The notes beneath the pieces are model-generated. The model saw only the letters and a list, made by a program, of their open reading frames with translations, searched no databases and had not been told where the DNA came from. A program made the translations under genes and the position numbers. DNA of 36,991 nucleotides from UMGS1002 sp050309735 (GTDB taxonomy: Bacteria; Bacillota; Clostridia; Oscillospirales; CAG-272): positions 1 through 36,991 of the forward strand of contig JBNRMS010000008.1 of NCBI GenBank assembly GCA_050309735.1. The letters run 5' to 3'. Shown piece after piece: positions 8,835 through 16,301 of this stretch; the stretch's first letter is position 1; each line of letters opens with the position of its first letter.

Positions 8835-11510
8835 GTGTCAAACCACGAGAATGAGAATCTTACTTTTGAGAATCAAAAGATTGTCGATATACAAATGGAG
8901 AAGGAGGTAAAGAGATCCTTTATCGAGTATTCGATGTCGGTTATAATGTCGCGAGCCCTGCCAGACGCGCGGGACGGCATGAAACCGGGTCAGCGCCGCA
9001 TACTCTATGCGATGTATGAGGACAGGCTCACCCACGACCGCCCCTTCCGCAAATCGGCAACGACGGTCGGTAACGTGCTCGGCCGCTATCATCCGCATGG
9101 TGACGCGGCGGTATATGGCACGATGGTGAGAATGGCGCAGCCCTTCTCCTACAGATATCCGCTGGTAGACGGTCACGGAAACTTCGGCTCGGTCGACGGA
9201 GACGGAGCCGCCGCCTATCGTTACACCGAGGCGCGCTTGTCGAGAATTTCCGACGAGATGATGAGCGACATCGAAAAAGAGGTCGTTCCCTTTATGCCGA
9301 ACTTTGACAACCGGCTACGCGAGCCGACCGTGCTGCCCTCGCGCTTCCCGAATCTGCTTGTCAACGGCTCGGTCGGAATTGCGGTCGGCATGGCGACAAA
9401 CATCCCGCCCCACAATCTTGGCGAGGTGATAGACGCCACGCTCTACCGGATAGACAACCCCGAGTGCAGCGTTTCCGATCTGATGGAGCATATAAAAGGC
9501 CCCGACTTTCCAACCGCCGCAACTATCTACGGTATGAACGGCATAATCGAGGCATACACAACGGGCAGAGGACGCATTATGGTTCGCGCCCGCGCCGAGG
9601 TTGAGGAGGATCGCAACCGGATTATTATCACCGAGATTCCGTATATGGTCAATAAGAGTATGCTCTGCATGGCCATAGCACAGCTTGTCAAGGACAAGCG
9701 GATTGACGGAATCACAGAGCTTCGCGATGAATCGGGTCGGGCGGGAATGCGGATTGTTATCGAGTATCGGCGCGACGCAAACGGCCAGATTATACTCAAT
9801 CAGCTCTATAAATACACTCAGCTGCAGGACACCTGCGCGGTTAATATGCTCGCACTTGTCGGAGGCGAGCCAAAGGTTCTGCCTCTGCCCGATATACTTG
9901 ATATATATATCAGACACCAGGAAACAGTTATAATAAACCGGACAAAATATGACCTTGACAAGGCACGCGCAAGAGCGCACATATTCGAGGGTTACCACAT
10001 AGCGCTCAGCAATATCGACCGGGTTATTGAAATTATGAAAAGCTCAAAAACCATCCCCGAGGCCAAGGAGAGATTGATGGACGAGTTTTTCACGGTCAGC
10101 TACTCGGAGGAATATGCCGCGGCGCACAAAATTGTCAACGGAACGCTGACAAAGCTTACCGAGATTCAGGCTCAGGCGATAGTCGATATGACGCTCGGCA
10201 GGCTTACAGGTCTTGAAAGGCAGAAAATAGAGGACGAACTTTTCCGCCTGCATGCGCTGATACTCGAACTTGAGGGTATCCTTGCAGATATAAATAAAGT
10301 CAAAGCGATAATCCGCGACGAGATGAGCGAGATCAGGAGAAAATATGCCGATCCGCGACGGACAGAGATAGTGCCGGTTGAGGATGAAATAATTCTTGAG
10401 GATTTGATTGAGCGCCATAGCTGCATAATCACACTCACGCATGCCGGATATATCAAACGTCAGCCGGCAGATGTCTATTCGGCTCAGCGGCGGGGGGGCA
10501 AGGGAATTATCGGCATGTCGACCAAGGAGGAAGACTTTATCGAGAAGGTGATTGCCGTTAATTCTCACTCGCATCTCTTGATGTTCACAAACACAGGCAA
10601 GGTCCATGTCAAAAAGGCATATCAAATCCCCGAGGCATCGCGAACGGCCAGAGGCTCAAATCTTGTAAATATACTTGAGTTGGCGCCGGGCGAGAAGGTT
10701 ACGGCGGTTATCAGTGTGGCAGAATTCACCGAGGGTGAATATCTTACAATGGTGACCAAATACGGCGTTATCAAGCGCACCCTGCTCTCCGAATACGAAT
10801 ATCAGCGGCGGGGAGGCAAAATAGCGCTCACGCTCGATGAGGGAGACGAGCTTGTCTTTGTAATGCTCACCGACGGAACCTTTGACCTTATAATCGCCAC
10901 GGGCGAGGGTAATGCCATAAGATTCAGCGAATCGAATGTCAGGGCCATGGGTCGGGGCGCGCGGGGGGTTCGCGGAATTTCGCTGCGCGGCGATGACTAT
11001 GTACGAGGCGTGGCGCGTGTTGAGGAGGGCAAGTATCTTATCACCATCACAGAGGGCGGTTTCGGAAAGAGAACCGACTTTGACGACTTCCGAACCATGA
11101 AAAACCGCGGCGGGTTTGGCGTGATCTGCCATAGGATTACCGAGAAAACCGGACTGCTCGCGGGGGTTTCGGCGGTCAGCGAGAGCGATGATCTGATGAT
11201 GATCACCGACACCGGAACGATAATCCGCACACCGGTGAGCGATATACCGGTATACTCTCGCTCGGCATCGGGCGTTATAGTCATGCGCCTTGCAGAAGAC
11301 CAGAGCATTGTAAACTTTACTAAGGTTGCGAGCGAAGAAGAGGAAGAAAATGCGCTGATTGAGGCCGAGAAGCTTCAGGCGGCAGCCGACACCGACCCCC
11401 AAAAGAAGAAAATCACTCCCCTTCCGGTCGGAGAGGATATGGACAATGAGGACGAGGACGAGGGCGGATATGAGGATGCGGCGGCAGCCCCTGAGGAAGA
11501 TGATATATAA
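8835..11510 (+). CDS. gyrA: DNA gyrase subunit A
   Basis: GyrA carries the DNA breakage-reunion centre of gyrase. The 891-residue protein has SVIMSRALPDARDG near 35-48, the quinolone-determining segment HPHGDAAVYG at 86-95 and the catalytic Tyr at Y130 (YRYTEAR). The C-terminal wrapping domain contains a canonical GyrA box QRRGGKG at 551-557, which distinguishes it from ParC, and the protein ends in an acidic tail. The start is GTG at 8835, with GAAAGGC about ten bases upstream. The next internal Met is M21, but the N-terminus up to there is normal for the family. Positions equivalent to E. coli S83 and D87 are A91 and G95 (see findings). Confidence 0.97.
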   Translation: MSNHENENLTFENQKIVDIQMEKEVKRSFIEYSMSVIMSRALPDARDGMKPGQRRILYAMYEDRLTHDRPFRKSATTVGNVLGRYHPHGDAAVYGTMVRMAQPFSYRYPLVDGHGNFGSVDGDGAAAYRYTEARLSRISDEMMSDIEKEVVPFMPNFDNRLREPTVLPSRFPNLLVNGSVGIAVGMATNIPPHNLGEVIDATLYRIDNPECSVSDLMEHIKGPDFPTAATIYGMNGIIEAYTTGRGRIMVRARAEVEEDRNRIIITEIPYMVNKSMLCMAIAQLVKDKRIDGITELRDESGRAGMRIVIEYRRDANGQIILNQLYKYTQLQDTCAVNMLALVGGEPKVLPLPDILDIYIRHQETVIINRTKYDLDKARARAHIFEGYHIALSNIDRVIEIMKSSKTIPEAKERLMDEFFTVSYSEEYAAAHKIVNGTLTKLTEIQAQAIVDMTLGRLTGLERQKIEDELFRLHALILELEGILADINKVKAIIRDEMSEIRRKYADPRRTEIVPVEDEIILEDLIERHSCIITLTHAGYIKRQPADVYSAQRRGGKGIIGMSTKEEDFIEKVIAVNSHSHLLMFTNTGKVHVKKAYQIPEASRTARGSNLVNILELAPGEKVTAVISVAEFTEGEYLTMVTKYGVIKRTLLSEYEYQRRGGKIALTLDEGDELVFVMLTDGTFDLIIATGEGNAIRFSESNVRAMGRGARGVRGISLRGDDYVRGVARVEEGKYLITITEGGFGKRTDFDDFRTMKNRGGFGVICHRITEKTGLLAGVSAVSESDDLMMITDTGTIIRTPVSDIPVYSRSASGVIVMRLAEDQSIVNFTKVASEEEEENALIEAEKLQAAADTDPQKKKITPLPVGEDMDNEDEDEGGYEDAAAAPEEDDI

Positions 11511-11520
11511 GACTAAGAAC

Positions 11521-11666
11521 CAATTAAAATATTAAGATAACGAGGGATGCGCCGGGGGAAACTTTTTGAGAAAAGTTCCCCCCAGACCCCCCTCAAAAAC
11601 TTTTGGAGCATACTGCGCCGCCCCCGGCCGGGCCCCACATCCCTCTCCGGGAGCGGGGTGAGGTAA
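11521..11666 (+). repeat. Composite intergenic repeat, family B, full copy
   Basis: Just after gyrA lies a terminator-like hairpin (about 11554-11583, GGGGGAA and complementary TTCCCCC arms). It is followed by a C-rich AGACCCCCCTCAAAAACTT block, TTTGGAGCAT, and a half ending GGGCCCCACATCCCTCTCC then GTGAGGTAA. A second long copy lies in reverse at 29041-29190, with half copies at 16126-16175, about 19056-19100 and about 19305-19330. The hairpin may also end gyrA transcription, although no clean T run follows it. Confidence 0.75.
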
Positions 11667-11678
11667 GTGCAGAAACGG

Positions 11679-11745
11679 TATAATTTGTACATTGGCAGGT
11701 TTCCGAGAAACTTGCGACGTCGCAACGGCAAAGCCCGTTTACTAT
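11679..11745 (+). repeat. Dispersed structured repeat, family A, copy 2
   Basis: TATAAT at 11679-11684 is followed by GTACATTGGCAGGTTTC and an 8-bp stem with one G-T wobble (11696-11703 with 11707-11714, loop CGA). The palindrome TTGCGACGTCGCAA at 11712-11725 and CGGCAAAG follow. It has the same layout as the copy before gyrB and lies 40-100 bases upstream of mtlD. Confidence 0.75.
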
Positions 11746-11783
11746 AAGATTATATAAACAAAAATCAAGGGAGTACCAAAATA

Positions 11784-13007
11784 ATGAAAGCAGTTATGTA
11801 TGGAGCCGGAAATATCGGGCGCGGATTTATCGCAAAGCGCTTCTTCCTCTCGGGAATGGAGACAACTTTTATAGATGTCAACACAGAGCTTGTTGATAGG
11901 CTATCGGCTGCGGGCAGATATCCGGTTCACGTCACGCGGGGAGGCGGCTATGCCACAGAGTGGGTTGAGAATGTAACGGCAGTCAACGGGCGCGACGCGG
12001 CGACTGCCGCCGCGACAATTGCAGACGCTGACATACTCGCCACCGCACTCGGTGTTAACATTCTTCCCCATGTTGCCCCAATACTTGCCCAGGCTATTGC
12101 GCTCCGCAAAAAAAAGAGCGGCCGGCCGCTCAATATCCTTATCTGCGAGAATCTTATCGGCTCGGAGAAACACCTGCGTGGGCTTGTCGCTCCGCATATC
12201 ACGCTTGAAGATAAGGACTTTTTTGAGAATATGGTAGGCTTTGTGAGTGTTTCGGTCTGCATCACCGTGCCGCCCACGCCCGAGAAATTCCTTGCTGAGA
12301 ACCCGCTCGCCGTCTGCACCGACGACTACAGCGAGCTTCCGGTTGACCTCTCTGCCTTCCGCCCTGTCGGAAGCGAGCCGCCGAAGATTGACGGCATGGT
12401 TGCCTTCTCGCCCTTCTCCTTCTTCCTTGAGCGCAAGCTGCTTATTCATAACATGGGGCATGCCCTTATGGCCTATTGCGGCTGGCAGAAGAAAATCGAT
12501 CTTATATACGACATCGCCTGCGATGGCGAAATAAAATATTTCCTCACCCGCGCGCTCTTTGAGTCGGCGCTTGCCCTCTCGAAGAAACACGGCGTTCCGG
12601 CCGACGAGCTTATTCGCTTTGTTGAGAATCTGATGGTGCGTTTTGAGAACAGTCTTCTTATTGATGATGTTCTGCGGGTTGGCCGCGATCCCGCCCGCAA
12701 GCTTGCGGCGGGCGACCGTCTGGGCGGTGCCTTCAAGCTGGTGCGCGAGATGGGCGAGGTTCCGGCGCATATAGCAATCGGTATCGCGGCGGGGCTGCTC
12801 TTCGACCATCCGGATGATCCGATAGCTATCGAAGTTTCGGGTTATGCGAAGCGAGAGGGTGTCGGAGCGGCGCTCGGCAAATATTGCGACATAAAAGACA
12901 AAGCAGACATTGAGATGATAGAGACCTTCTACAATCTTTTTGCCGCCAAGGCCTCCTTCGCTGAATTTGTTCCGGTGCTCTCGGAGTACAAAAACAACGC
13001 GCACTGA
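11784..13007 (+). CDS. mtlD: Mannitol-1-phosphate 5-dehydrogenase
   Basis: The enzyme interconverts mannitol 1-phosphate and fructose 6-phosphate using NAD(H). The 407-residue protein opens with the nucleotide-binding motif GAGNIGRGF (7-15), contains ICENLIGSE, and has the family-typical HNMGHALMAYCGW segment near the active site. The C-terminal helical domain has the usual length plus a little (E. coli MtlD is 382 residues). AAGGGAG at 11767-11773 precedes the ATG. No mannitol PTS genes (mtlA/mtlF) are in the window, so the gene is either an orphan paired with a distant transporter or works toward mannitol formation. Family A and B repeats fill the upstream gap. Confidence 0.92.
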   Translation: MKAVMYGAGNIGRGFIAKRFFLSGMETTFIDVNTELVDRLSAAGRYPVHVTRGGGYATEWVENVTAVNGRDAATAAATIADADILATALGVNILPHVAPILAQAIALRKKKSGRPLNILICENLIGSEKHLRGLVAPHITLEDKDFFENMVGFVSVSVCITVPPTPEKFLAENPLAVCTDDYSELPVDLSAFRPVGSEPPKIDGMVAFSPFSFFLERKLLIHNMGHALMAYCGWQKKIDLIYDIACDGEIKYFLTRALFESALALSKKHGVPADELIRFVENLMVRFENSLLIDDVLRVGRDPARKLAAGDRLGGAFKLVREMGEVPAHIAIGIAAGLLFDHPDDPIAIEVSGYAKREGVGAALGKYCDIKDKADIEMIETFYNLFAAKASFAEFVPVLSEYKNNAH

Positions 13008-13049
13008 TTCAGATCGCTCAGAAATAATTATTTTAGGAGAGGTATAGAT

Positions 13050-14012
13050 ATGCAGTTTTTTATTGCTGGCGTTTTTGTTATAATCGTCGGGATTTTTGCC
13101 GCTGTGTCGTATAGGATAAAGGGAAAAAGAGGATTTTTTGCGGCGATTTTGTCCTTGAGCATTTTGGTGGGGTCGGTTCTTGTGGCGGCGAGCTGCCTGA
13201 CGACCATTCCAACCGGATATACCGGTATTGTCACAACCTTCGGCAGAGTTGAGAAGGTGACGCTTGAAGCCGGAATAAACATAAAAGCCCCCTGGCAGAA
13301 AATCATCAAGATGGATAACCGAAACCAAAAGGCGGTTATCGAGATGGCCTGCTTCTCGTCTGATATTCAAGAGGTCAGCATCACCTATTCGGTCAACTAT
13401 CAGATAAATAAGGAAACGGCGTCGACCATCTACCGTACAATCGGCATCGATTATTACGGAACTATTATGCTGCCCAGAATAAACGAGGCGGTAAGAGCTG
13501 TGATAGCAAGATATACCGCCGAGACGCTTGTAGAGAATCGCACGCAGTTTTCAAACGACATATATCAAATACTGCTAAACGACCTGTCGGCCTACAATAT
13601 CGAGATTATAACAGCCTCTGTTGAGGATATTGATTTTACCGACGCCTTTACCACAGCGGTCGAAGCAAAGCAGGTATCGGCACAGAAGAAGCTGCAGGCC
13701 GAGATAGAGCAGGCGCAGAAAACCATGGAGCAGATGGCCACGGCAGAGCGTGCGGTCGTTCAGGCGAAAGCCGACGCCGAGGTTTCGGTTATCCAGGCCG
13801 AGGCAGACCTTGAGATAGTCAAAATTCAGGCAGACGCCGCGGAATATGCCGGGCAGAAGGATTCGGCTGTCAATAAGGCGATAGCAGAGTCGCTGACGCC
13901 AGACCTGATTTATTATTACTACATAAAGGGCTGGGATGGCAAGCTTCCGTCGACATATATTAGTCAGGAAGATTTTTACTCACTGTTTGAGGTTAAAGCG
14001 GATGGTCAGTAA
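13050..14012 (+). CDS. SPFH/prohibitin-like membrane protein
   Basis: This 320-residue protein has two N-terminal hydrophobic segments (about 2-20 and 29-48). An SPFH/Band-7 domain follows from about 52, with the typical YTGIVTTFGRV and GINIKAPWQK. A long charged helix at about 205-275 is rich in Ala, Glu, Gln and Lys and predicted to drive oligomerisation. Prohibitin-like proteins form large membrane rings that organise membrane domains or modulate proteases. The ATG is preceded by AGGAGAGG about eight bases upstream. It lies 42 bases after mtlD and ends at a strong terminator, so it may be co-transcribed with mtlD. No NfeD-type partner gene is adjacent. Confidence 0.9.
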   Translation: MQFFIAGVFVIIVGIFAAVSYRIKGKRGFFAAILSLSILVGSVLVAASCLTTIPTGYTGIVTTFGRVEKVTLEAGINIKAPWQKIIKMDNRNQKAVIEMACFSSDIQEVSITYSVNYQINKETASTIYRTIGIDYYGTIMLPRINEAVRAVIARYTAETLVENRTQFSNDIYQILLNDLSAYNIEIITASVEDIDFTDAFTTAVEAKQVSAQKKLQAEIEQAQKTMEQMATAERAVVQAKADAEVSVIQAEADLEIVKIQADAAEYAGQKDSAVNKAIAESLTPDLIYYYYIKGWDGKLPSTYISQEDFYSLFEVKADGQ

Positions 14013-14028
14013 ATAGCATAAAATTATG

Positions 14029-14066
14029 GGAAGCCGATTGTCAAGTCGGCTTCCTGTTTTATTTTT
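14029..14066 (+). terminator. Rho-independent terminator after the SPFH gene
   Basis: A 9-bp perfect stem (GGAAGCCGA 14029-14037 with TCGGCTTCC 14046-14054) and an 8-base loop are followed by a T-rich stretch, TGTTTTATTTTT. Confidence 0.9.
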
Positions 14067-14139
14067 GGGTGTGCGGAGATGCTAGGATGCGGTTTCTATA
14101 TTGTCCGGCAATTCAAGACAGCCGCCCCCCAAATTAAAC

Positions 14140-14168
14140 TTGCAAAATTATGAGAAATGATATATACT
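14140..14168 (+). promoter_or_regulatory. Sigma-A-type promoter of the DeoR gene
   Basis: TTGCAA (14140-14145) and TATACT (14163-14168) are separated by exactly 17 bases. The promoter lies about 75 bases upstream of the DeoR-family start and after the previous terminator, so the regulator begins its own transcription unit. Confidence 0.75.
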
Positions 14169-14170
14169 TA

Positions 14171-14198
14171 TTGAAAGAAAAGTTGCATATTATTTCAA
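14171..14198. promoter_or_regulatory. Candidate operator palindrome
   Basis: TTGAAA (14171-14176) and TTTCAA (14193-14198) form an imperfect 28-base inverted repeat immediately downstream of the -10 box. This placement suits an autorepressor site for the DeoR protein encoded next. Binding is inference. Confidence 0.45.
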
Positions 14199-14243
14199 TG
14201 ACGGTCACGCGGGGCGCGTGCGAGAGCGTTTAGGAGGCAGGTT

Positions 14244-14966
14244 ATGATGCAGTATGAGCGGCAGCAGGATATTCTGCGCTATCTTGAAAGACATCGAACG
14301 GCGACAATCAAGCAGCTCGCCGAGGCAGTCTTCTCAAGCGAGGCATCTGTGCGGCGCGACATATGCCGGCTTGAGAAGGAGGGGGTGGTTATTCGTGTAT
14401 ATGGCGGGGTTATCCTCTCCAAATACCAAAATTCCGTGATTCCGCTCGCGCTTCGCAAGCAGGAAAACACCACCCAAAAGGAATGGATAGCCGAGCGCGC
14501 GGCGGGCCTGGTTTTTGACGGGGCGACAATATTTATCGATGCCAGCTCAAGCGCCGGTCGGATAGTAAAATATCTTCGCCGATATCACAATTTGAAGATT
14601 ATCACCAACAGCCTAGGCGTTCTTGAGGAGGCGGCCGGCGTGTGCGAGCGGGTTTGGTCGACCGGGGGCAGGCTTCTGAGAGAAAATCGTGCGCTTGCAG
14701 GCCTTGAGGCTGAGAAATTTGTGCGGGCGGTTAATATAGACATACTTTTTTTCTCAAGTCAAGGCATAACAAAGGGCGGTGAGATAAGCGACTCCTCCGA
14801 GGCCGAAACCTCGCTGCGCCAGGTGCTGCTTGAGAGATCAGAGCGCAAGGTTTTTCTTTGCGATTCATCAAAAATCGGCAAGAGAAGGATGTTTTATCTC
14901 TGCTCGCGCGAGGATGTTGACGACATTATCTGCGAGACGCGCCTGCCGTGGGAGACTGAGGATTAG
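14244..14966 (+). CDS. DeoR-family transcriptional regulator
   Basis: This 240-residue protein has an N-terminal winged helix-turn-helix (about 5-57, with SSEASVRRDICRLEKEG) followed by VIRVYGG. Its C-terminal DeoR sensor domain resembles a sugar-phosphate isomerase fold (IFIDASSSAGRIVKYL, IITNSLGVL, KVFLCDSSKIGKR). Such proteins usually repress sugar or nucleoside catabolism genes until a phosphorylated intermediate binds. AGGAGG at 14232-14237 serves either of two adjacent ATG codons (14244 or 14247). It has its own promoter and a possible self-operator. No obvious target operon follows directly; mtlD and the PfkB kinase upstream are the nearest sugar genes. Confidence 0.92.
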   Translation: MMQYERQQDILRYLERHRTATIKQLAEAVFSSEASVRRDICRLEKEGVVIRVYGGVILSKYQNSVIPLALRKQENTTQKEWIAERAAGLVFDGATIFIDASSSAGRIVKYLRRYHNLKIITNSLGVLEEAAGVCERVWSTGGRLLRENRALAGLEAEKFVRAVNIDILFFSSQGITKGGEISDSSEAETSLRQVLLERSERKVFLCDSSKIGKRRMFYLCSREDVDDIICETRLPWETED

Positions 14967-15037
14967 TCGCAAAATAAGTTCCCCATGCGCTATCTTGCCG
15001 TTGCGACATGGCAGGTTCTGCCAATGTGAATATTATA
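14963..15037 (-). repeat. Dispersed structured repeat, family A, copy 3 (reverse)
   Basis: Read on the minus strand, TATAAT is followed by TTCACATTGGCAG, AAC and CTGCC (hairpin 15010-15022), then ATGTCGCAACGGCAAG, GCGCATGGGG and TTGCGACTAA. It fills the gap between the DeoR and Crp genes. It overlaps the DeoR stop codon and ends just before the Crp ribosome site. Confidence 0.75.
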
Positions 15038-15054
15038 ATAGGATGAGGTGAAGA

Positions 15055-15726
15055 ATGGATAAGCTTAGCGGGTATATACCCTTCTGGTCAAAACTGACGG
15101 CAGAGCAACAAGCTCTGCTTATCGCCTCGACGCGCAAACGCGTCTATAAAAAGGGGTCGCCAATACACAACAGCGAGCAGGATTGCATCGGCCTTTTAAT
15201 TGTCGAGAGCGGGCGGATTCGCGTCTTTACCATCTCAGACGAGGGCAAGGAGCTAACCCTTTATCGTCTTTTCGAGCGCGATATGTGCCTTTTTTCGGCC
15301 TCCTGCGTGCTCTCGGGCATACAATTCGACGTGAGCGTCTCAGCAGAGCTTGACTCTGTGGTTTATGTCGTACCCTCGGCGCTTTATAAGTCGCTTATGT
15401 CAAGCTCGATTGCGGCTGCAAATTACACAAACGAGCTGATGGCCTCGCATTTTTCGGAGGTTATGTGGCTGATGGATAAGGTGCAGAACAAAAAGCTTGA
15501 CACCCGCCTTGCCGCCTTCCTCCTTGAAGAGAGCGAACTTGCCGGAAGCCTGACAATCAATATCACTCATGAACAAATAGCCAATCACCTGGGCAGCATA
15601 CGCGAGGTGGTGACAAGAATGCTCAACTATCTAGCAGGCGAGGGATTGGTTTTGCTCGGGCGCGGGAGCGTTACTCTCTCCGACATTTCCCGCCTCACCG
15701 AGCTTGCTGAGGCGAGCAGAAGATAG
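15055..15726 (+). CDS. Crp/Fnr-family transcriptional regulator
   Basis: This 223-residue protein has an N-terminal cyclic-nucleotide-type beta-barrel (about 10-115), a dimer helix (about 118-150) and a C-terminal helix-turn-helix (ITHEQIANHLGSIREVVTR, 170-188). Three cysteines, C44, C78 and C84 (RDMCLFSASC), lie in the sensor domain. There is no classic N-terminal FNR iron-sulfur Cys cluster. GAGGTGA at 15045-15051 precedes the ATG. The next genes are a rhodanese and a CoA-disulfide-reductase fusion, so the likely role is control of sulfur or persulfide handling in response to redox or sulfur species. That role is inferred from context. Confidence 0.92.
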   Translation: MDKLSGYIPFWSKLTAEQQALLIASTRKRVYKKGSPIHNSEQDCIGLLIVESGRIRVFTISDEGKELTLYRLFERDMCLFSASCVLSGIQFDVSVSAELDSVVYVVPSALYKSLMSSSIAAANYTNELMASHFSEVMWLMDKVQNKKLDTRLAAFLLEESELAGSLTINITHEQIANHLGSIREVVTRMLNYLAGEGLVLLGRGSVTLSDISRLTELAEASRR

Positions 15727-15770
15727 CCGGCTTATGTGACAATGCTACGGCGCAGGGCTGAGTGTTTGAG

Positions 15771-15776
15771 TATAAT
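15771..15776 (+). promoter_or_regulatory. Possible -10 element for the rhodanese gene
   Basis: A perfect TATAAT lies 39 bases before the rhodanese start, but no good -35 is seen 16-18 bases upstream. A TGTGAC half-site at 15735-15740 could be a contact for the adjacent Crp/Fnr protein, which would suit an activator-dependent promoter. Confidence 0.4.
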
Positions 15777-15814
15777 ATAACCGTAACAAATTAAACTCAA
15801 AGGAGTGAAGCAAA

Positions 15815-16159
15815 ATGCGGTTATTCGGAACATTATTAAGTAAGCCCGATATTAACGCCGGCATTGAAAGGTTTTCAAAAACTCCCGGCGCCCTGCTGCT
15901 TGACGTTAGAACAGAGGAGGAATATCGGGAGCGGCATATAAATGGCAGCGTCAATATACCGCTTGACCGACTGGGGGGGGTGGGAAATCTCATACCCGAC
16001 AAGGACAGGGAGATTTTTGTTTATTGCCATAGCGGCGGGCGGAGCCGGAGCGCGGCCGGGTGGCTTGCGGCGTTGGGATATAGAAATGTTAGCGATATCG
16101 GCGGAATTGTTGATTACAGAGGGGACGCCGACCCCGACCGGGCCCCACATTCCTCTTAG
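15815..16159 (+). CDS. Single-domain rhodanese (sulfurtransferase)
   Basis: Rhodaneses carry sulfane sulfur as a Cys persulfide. This 114-residue protein has LLLDVRTEEEY (27-37), the HINGSVNIPL segment (41-50) and the active-site loop CHSGGRS at 71-77, with C71 as the sulfur carrier. The ATG follows AAAGGAG at 15799-15805. The normal domain ends around IGGIVDYRG. The last dozen codons, and the stop, lie inside a copy of an intergenic repeat (16126-16175), so the C-terminus DADPDRAPHSS is probably not ancestral. A run of eight G lies at 15973-15980. The gene is paired with the multi-domain persulfide protein downstream. Confidence 0.9.
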   Translation: MRLFGTLLSKPDINAGIERFSKTPGALLLDVRTEEEYRERHINGSVNIPLDRLGGVGNLIPDKDREIFVYCHSGGRSRSAAGWLAALGYRNVSDIGGIVDYRGDADPDRAPHSS

Positions 16160-16175
16160 GGATCGGAGTGAGGCA
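16126..16175 (+). repeat. Composite repeat family B, right half
   Basis: GCCGACCCCGACCGGGCCCC, ACATTCCTCTTAGGG and GAGTGAGGCAA match the right half of the copy at 11521-11666 with a few differences. It overlaps the 3' end of the rhodanese gene. Confidence 0.7.
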
Positions 16176-16301
16176 ATCTGGTGTTAAGTTCATTATTTTA
16201 TGAGATAATATGAGAAAGAAACCAAAGGGCGGCCGGCGCCCTTAACTGCCGGCTTTCCGGTCTGATATATCCCGAAAAACTCGAAAGGAATGGTCATAGT
16301 A

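Noticed and set aside
11901..13370. Minus-strand open frame of 489 codons
   Set aside because: It lies opposite mtlD and the start of the SPFH gene, both well supported; the translation has no recognisable domain.
16225..16243. Hairpin AAGGGCG-N5-CGCCCTT upstream of the CoA-disulfide reductase fusion as a terminator or riboswitch
   Set aside because: The stem is short and no T run follows; there is no conserved riboswitch core that I can recognise.
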